Shown in pieces: positions 14,401 through 64,000 of a stretch of DNA of 64,000 nucleotides. Positions within the stretch are counted from its first letter, which is position 1. Every line of letters begins with the position of its first letter. Source of the stretch: Amorphochlora amoebiformis (taxonomy: Eukaryota; Cercozoa; Chlorarachniophyceae); NCBI GenBank assembly GCA_054601695.1, contig BAAHQB010000023.1, forward strand, positions 62,001-126,000, read 5' to 3'. The notes below the pieces were generated by a model. It searched no databases, had not been told where the DNA came from, and saw only the letters and a program-made list of their open reading frames with translations. A program made the translations under genes and the position numbers.

Positions 14401-14631
14401 GTACACCGCCCCGGTAGTACATATTCATCTTATTTCTTAATTTGTTTTATTTCTTCTAGCAACCTTGGTAGCCCTTTCCCTCGTTTGAGGACTGAATTTT
14501 CTTTTCGAAACAGTTCGCGTCATGGAAATGTGTACATGTATATGTATGCATATACATACAACCATGCATTCAACCTCATTAGAATTGAAGAGATGAGAGA
14601 GAAAAAATCGAGGATTTGATTTAAGCCATAG
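14401..14631 (+). other. Non-repeat DNA upstream of a terminal exon; no exon bounded
   Basis: Pyrimidine-rich stretches end in tctag (14459) and acag (14513), and an ATG at 14521 is followed by a possible donor (gtgtac) at 14529. These could be tiny exons leading to 14632, but I cannot show that any of them is used. Confidence 0.25.
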
Positions 14632-14763
14632 AAAAAACTAGAGCAAGAACGTGAGGGAAAAAAGTTACTGGAGGAATCAACAGAAAAAACAACTCGATAT
14701 CCAGAGGTCGAGGAGAACTCTGACACCCAAAATGCTCTCGTAGATATTGAGAGATACATCTAA
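14632..14763 (+). CDS. Terminal exon of an unidentified charged (coiled-coil-like) protein
   Basis: After the acceptor gccatag an open frame of 43 residues runs to TAA: it starts KKLEQEREGKKLLEESTEK and ends NALVDIERYI. The high Glu/Lys content and heptad-like spacing suggest a coiled coil. The stop codon immediately upstream in frame coincides with the acceptor, as expected for an internal exon boundary. No convincing upstream exon was found, so the gene is only partly described. Confidence 0.5.
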   Translation, partial: KKLEQEREGKKLLEESTEKTTRYPEVEENSDTQNALVDIERYI

Positions 14764-15440
14764 TTAAACCTTGCGTTTTTTTTTCAACCTTTTTCCTCTA
14801 GTCGCAGCTGGTGGGAGGAACTAAAACTCTTTCCCTATTGGGCAATATACGGGGGGAAGATAACAGTCGAGATAGATCCTTCTTGTTATTCTTCTTCGTT
14901 CTTTTATTCCAATTAAAAAAAGGCCTTGTGTGATATAATATCATTTTCCTAAACATAGTTTGGAGGGATGGGGTTCTTAAGCCTCCCCTCCATCCCTGAT
15001 GGGGTTTCAAGATATATTCTACCCATATTTCTCGGAGACGGGGTCTCTAAACCACCCCTGTCCCTCGGGTTTCAAGAATAAAAAAAAAGAAATAGTTGTC
15101 CACTTTATTACTATACACAGCCGTACCTTCGTGCTATTATTCTTTATCGTACCAACTCAATCTCGATTTAGTACCAATCTCGTCGTCCAGTGTCTATTTC
15201 AAATTCATATTCTACATTGCATATTCTACCTTGTTACATCGATGCGGACGGGTTCTTTAAGACAGCAATCTCTAGAATCTAATTACGTTACATACAGATG
15301 ATTTTAAATCTAGTGCCGGCCGGCAAGCAGCTCCGCCGCGCCGCGCATGAATGGCAAGTTGTTCATTTCAAATTATAGCAATCATCCCGGATCTATTAGA
15401 CTATGATGTGGACATGATACTAGTGATACAATATTCATGA
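14764..15440. other. Non-repetitive region, possible exon, local duplication
   Basis: A good acceptor (tttttcctctag) at 14801 precedes an open plus frame of about 43 codons ending TGA at 14932, with a hydrophobic Phe/Leu run. I regard it as weak. The duplicated G/C-rich unit at 14962-15077 follows. A very GC-rich patch (GCCGGCCGGC, 15316-15350) stands out from its surroundings. Nothing else is recognised. Confidence 0.3.
14962..15077. repeat. Diverged tandem duplication with hairpin potential
   Basis: Two units, 14962-15012 and 15034-15077, share the pattern GGAG..GGGG-TCT..AA.CC.CCCCT.C.TCCCT..GGGTTTCAAGA. Within unit 1 GGGATGGGG can pair with CCTCCATCCC across a short loop. Function unknown. 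Confidence 0.6.
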
Positions 15441-15448
15441 TATAATAT

Positions 15449-15491
<43 letters not shown>

Positions 15492-15500
15492 TACACATAT

Positions 15501-15544
<44 letters not shown>

Positions 15545-15545
15545 A
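15441..15545. repeat. (TA)n microsatellite
   Basis: Two TA runs separated by CTACACATATACACA. They flank the gene-free region that follows. Confidence 0.85.
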
Positions 15546-15926
15546 GTATATATACGATATACGGCCTACATGCTAGTCCTGGGATACGGGATAGCTAGGA
15601 TAGGAGATCTGGAGGCAAATCATCTAGAGCCTAGTGACAAGAGCCGTATCCTACTACTGATGACCCCACATGTAATAGATATTGCAGATCATAAACTGTG
15701 TCAACAGTTTACAACTAATTAATACTGCGTGGGTAGTTATCTGACCGTGATTGGTACGTGCACTATCTAGACTATAACTACTGTATGGCAATATTATATA
15801 TGAATACGATAATCGTCATTCTAATTGAGTATTTGAATACAGTACATAAAATACAGTTATGTACTGTACATACGTACGTATGTAGGTACGTATACGATAT
15901 ATGTATCATGATAATCGTACGTATAC

Positions 15927-16098
15927 ACTCAGTACCTAGAGTACGTATACGTACGAATATGATATACGTATATACGTCTGACGTACGTTTACGTACATAT
16001 ACGTATATACGCACTCAGTACCTAGAGTACGTATACGTACGAATATGATATACGTATATACGTCTAACGTACGTTTACGTACATATGCGTGTATACGT
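15927..16098. repeat. 86-base tandem duplication rich in CGTA/TACG
   Basis: Two units of 86 bases, 15927-16012 and 16013-16098, both begin ACTCAGTACCTAGAGTACG and differ at only a few positions. The surrounding 15860-16170 is also unusually rich in TACGTA and CGTACG palindromes. No coding frame or splice sites are seen. It lies in the gene-free stretch between the plus genes and the 3' end of the BEACH gene. Confidence 0.85.
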
Positions 16099-16314
16099 AC
16101 ACAGAATGTCTAGAATGTATTTATAGGTGTACGTACATGTTATACTCACATACGTACATACTCTGTATAATACTAGAAATAGGTAATAAGTTGATATACT
16201 TACTGATCATGACATATGAATTTCGTTCTACAATTTAAATTATTCCGGTGTAATTGACGGCAGCTAACCTCCTCCTAGCTCTATAATCTAGATTATATAG
16301 ATTAATCTGTCTAT

Positions 16315-63647
<47,333 letters not shown>

Positions 63648-63794
63648 CTGTGTAAACCCCGGCACTCGAAAACATAACCCGGTACTAACGGCTACCGAGT
63701 TCAGTCACGTAGGTATGTCACGTTAATGTTACACGTGTCAATGTGTCCTGGTTCTCCATATCCTCACTAATTCTCGCAAGCATGTGATGCGTCA
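63648..63794. other. Region between the first visible BEACH exon and the tRNA gene
   Basis: It is non-repetitive. On the minus strand an ATG at 63676 opens a short frame, but it does not feed the exon 63600-63647 frame. No promoter motif is recognised. The true 5' end of the BEACH gene may lie here or beyond the window. Confidence 0.3.
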
Positions 63795-63867
63795 GGGCCG
63801 GAATGTTCCAAGGTGGCGGTCCCCCCTTGCAAGGGGGACGCGGGCGGTTCGATTCCGCCCCGGTCCA
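63795..63867 (+). tRNA. tRNA-Ala (anticodon TGC)
   Basis: 73 bases. The acceptor stem pairs GGGCCGG with CCGGTCC; pair 3-70 is G-U, the main alanine identity element, and base 73 is A. The anticodon arm is a 5-bp CCCCC/GGGGG stem with loop CTTGCAA, anticodon TGC. A 5-base variable loop and a T arm GGCGG-TTCGATT-CCGCC follow; GGTTCGATTCC is a perfect RNA polymerase III B box. CCA is not encoded. The D arm is odd: positions 10-13 (TGTT) and 22-25 (GCGG) do not pair, base 8 is A instead of T and base 14 is C instead of A, though G18 G19 remain. It could be a functional divergent tRNA or a decaying copy. Confidence 0.85.
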
Positions 63868-63869
63868 TA

Positions 63870-63874
63870 TTTTT
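63870..63874 (+). terminator. RNA polymerase III terminator
   Basis: A run of five T two bases after the tRNA discriminator base, the normal Pol III stop signal. It supports active tRNA transcription. Confidence 0.75.
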
Positions 63875-63959
63875 AGTTTTGGACGTGCCGCAACGAGTCA
63901 ACTCGGGTCCCGGGATCGACGTGCATGCAGCCATGCCACATGGGTTGTGTAAATAAATA

Positions 63960-64000
<41 letters not shown>
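63875..64000. other. Right end: unique sequence then (TA)n
   Basis: About 75 bases of unique GC-richer sequence followed by TA repeat from 63955. No feature is recognised; the TA start suggests that another intron or spacer begins here. Confidence 0.4.

Overview
This window is nuclear DNA of a eukaryote. The genes are cut into very short coding exons (typically 30-120 bases) by GT-AG introns that consist mostly of (TA)n microsatellite. A tRNA gene with an internal B box and a T-run terminator lies at the right end. Runs of TTAGGG-type repeat point to a TTAGGG telomere. The EngB-type GTPase at the left end is of bacterial origin and usually serves plastid or mitochondrial ribosomes. I infer a protist or alga but cannot name the lineage. 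Well over half the window is TA repeat, so most long open frames are Tyr-Ile artefacts and were ignored.

Layout. 1-2069: last six exons of an EngB family GTPase (+). 2612-5470: C-terminal exons of a minus-strand protein that converges on it; five more minus exons at 7636-9410 may be its upstream part. 9487-11370: a small three-exon minus gene with a basic, Ser/Ala-rich N terminus. 11532-14200: a small plus ORF, then a complete five-exon plus gene for a membrane-anchored protein. 14632-14763: a plus-strand terminal exon. 15300-16310: gene-free DNA with an 86-base CGTA-rich tandem duplication.

16315-63647 (minus): nearly three quarters of the window is one giant gene. I read about 105 exons, roughly 8.4 kb of coding sequence, by joining exons at splice sites and checking codon phase at each junction. 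In protein order it encodes helical (ARM/HEAT-like) repeats, a concanavalin A-like module, more helical repeats, a long charged linker, a PH-like domain, an unmistakable BEACH domain, WD40 repeats and a basic tail. This is the plan of the large BEACH proteins (neurobeachin/LvsA/WDFY3-like), scaffolds for membrane traffic, lysosome function or autophagy. Its 5' end is not seen. 63795-63867: tRNA-Ala(UGC) on the plus strand.

Other structure: three copies of a short inverted-repeat element inserted in TA tracts (8687, 25107, 38400), decayed telomere-like repeats inside introns (one starting exactly at a splice donor), several local duplications between TA tracts, and a 190-base CT repeat. Four junctions of the BEACH model do not close in phase and are named in the relevant entries.
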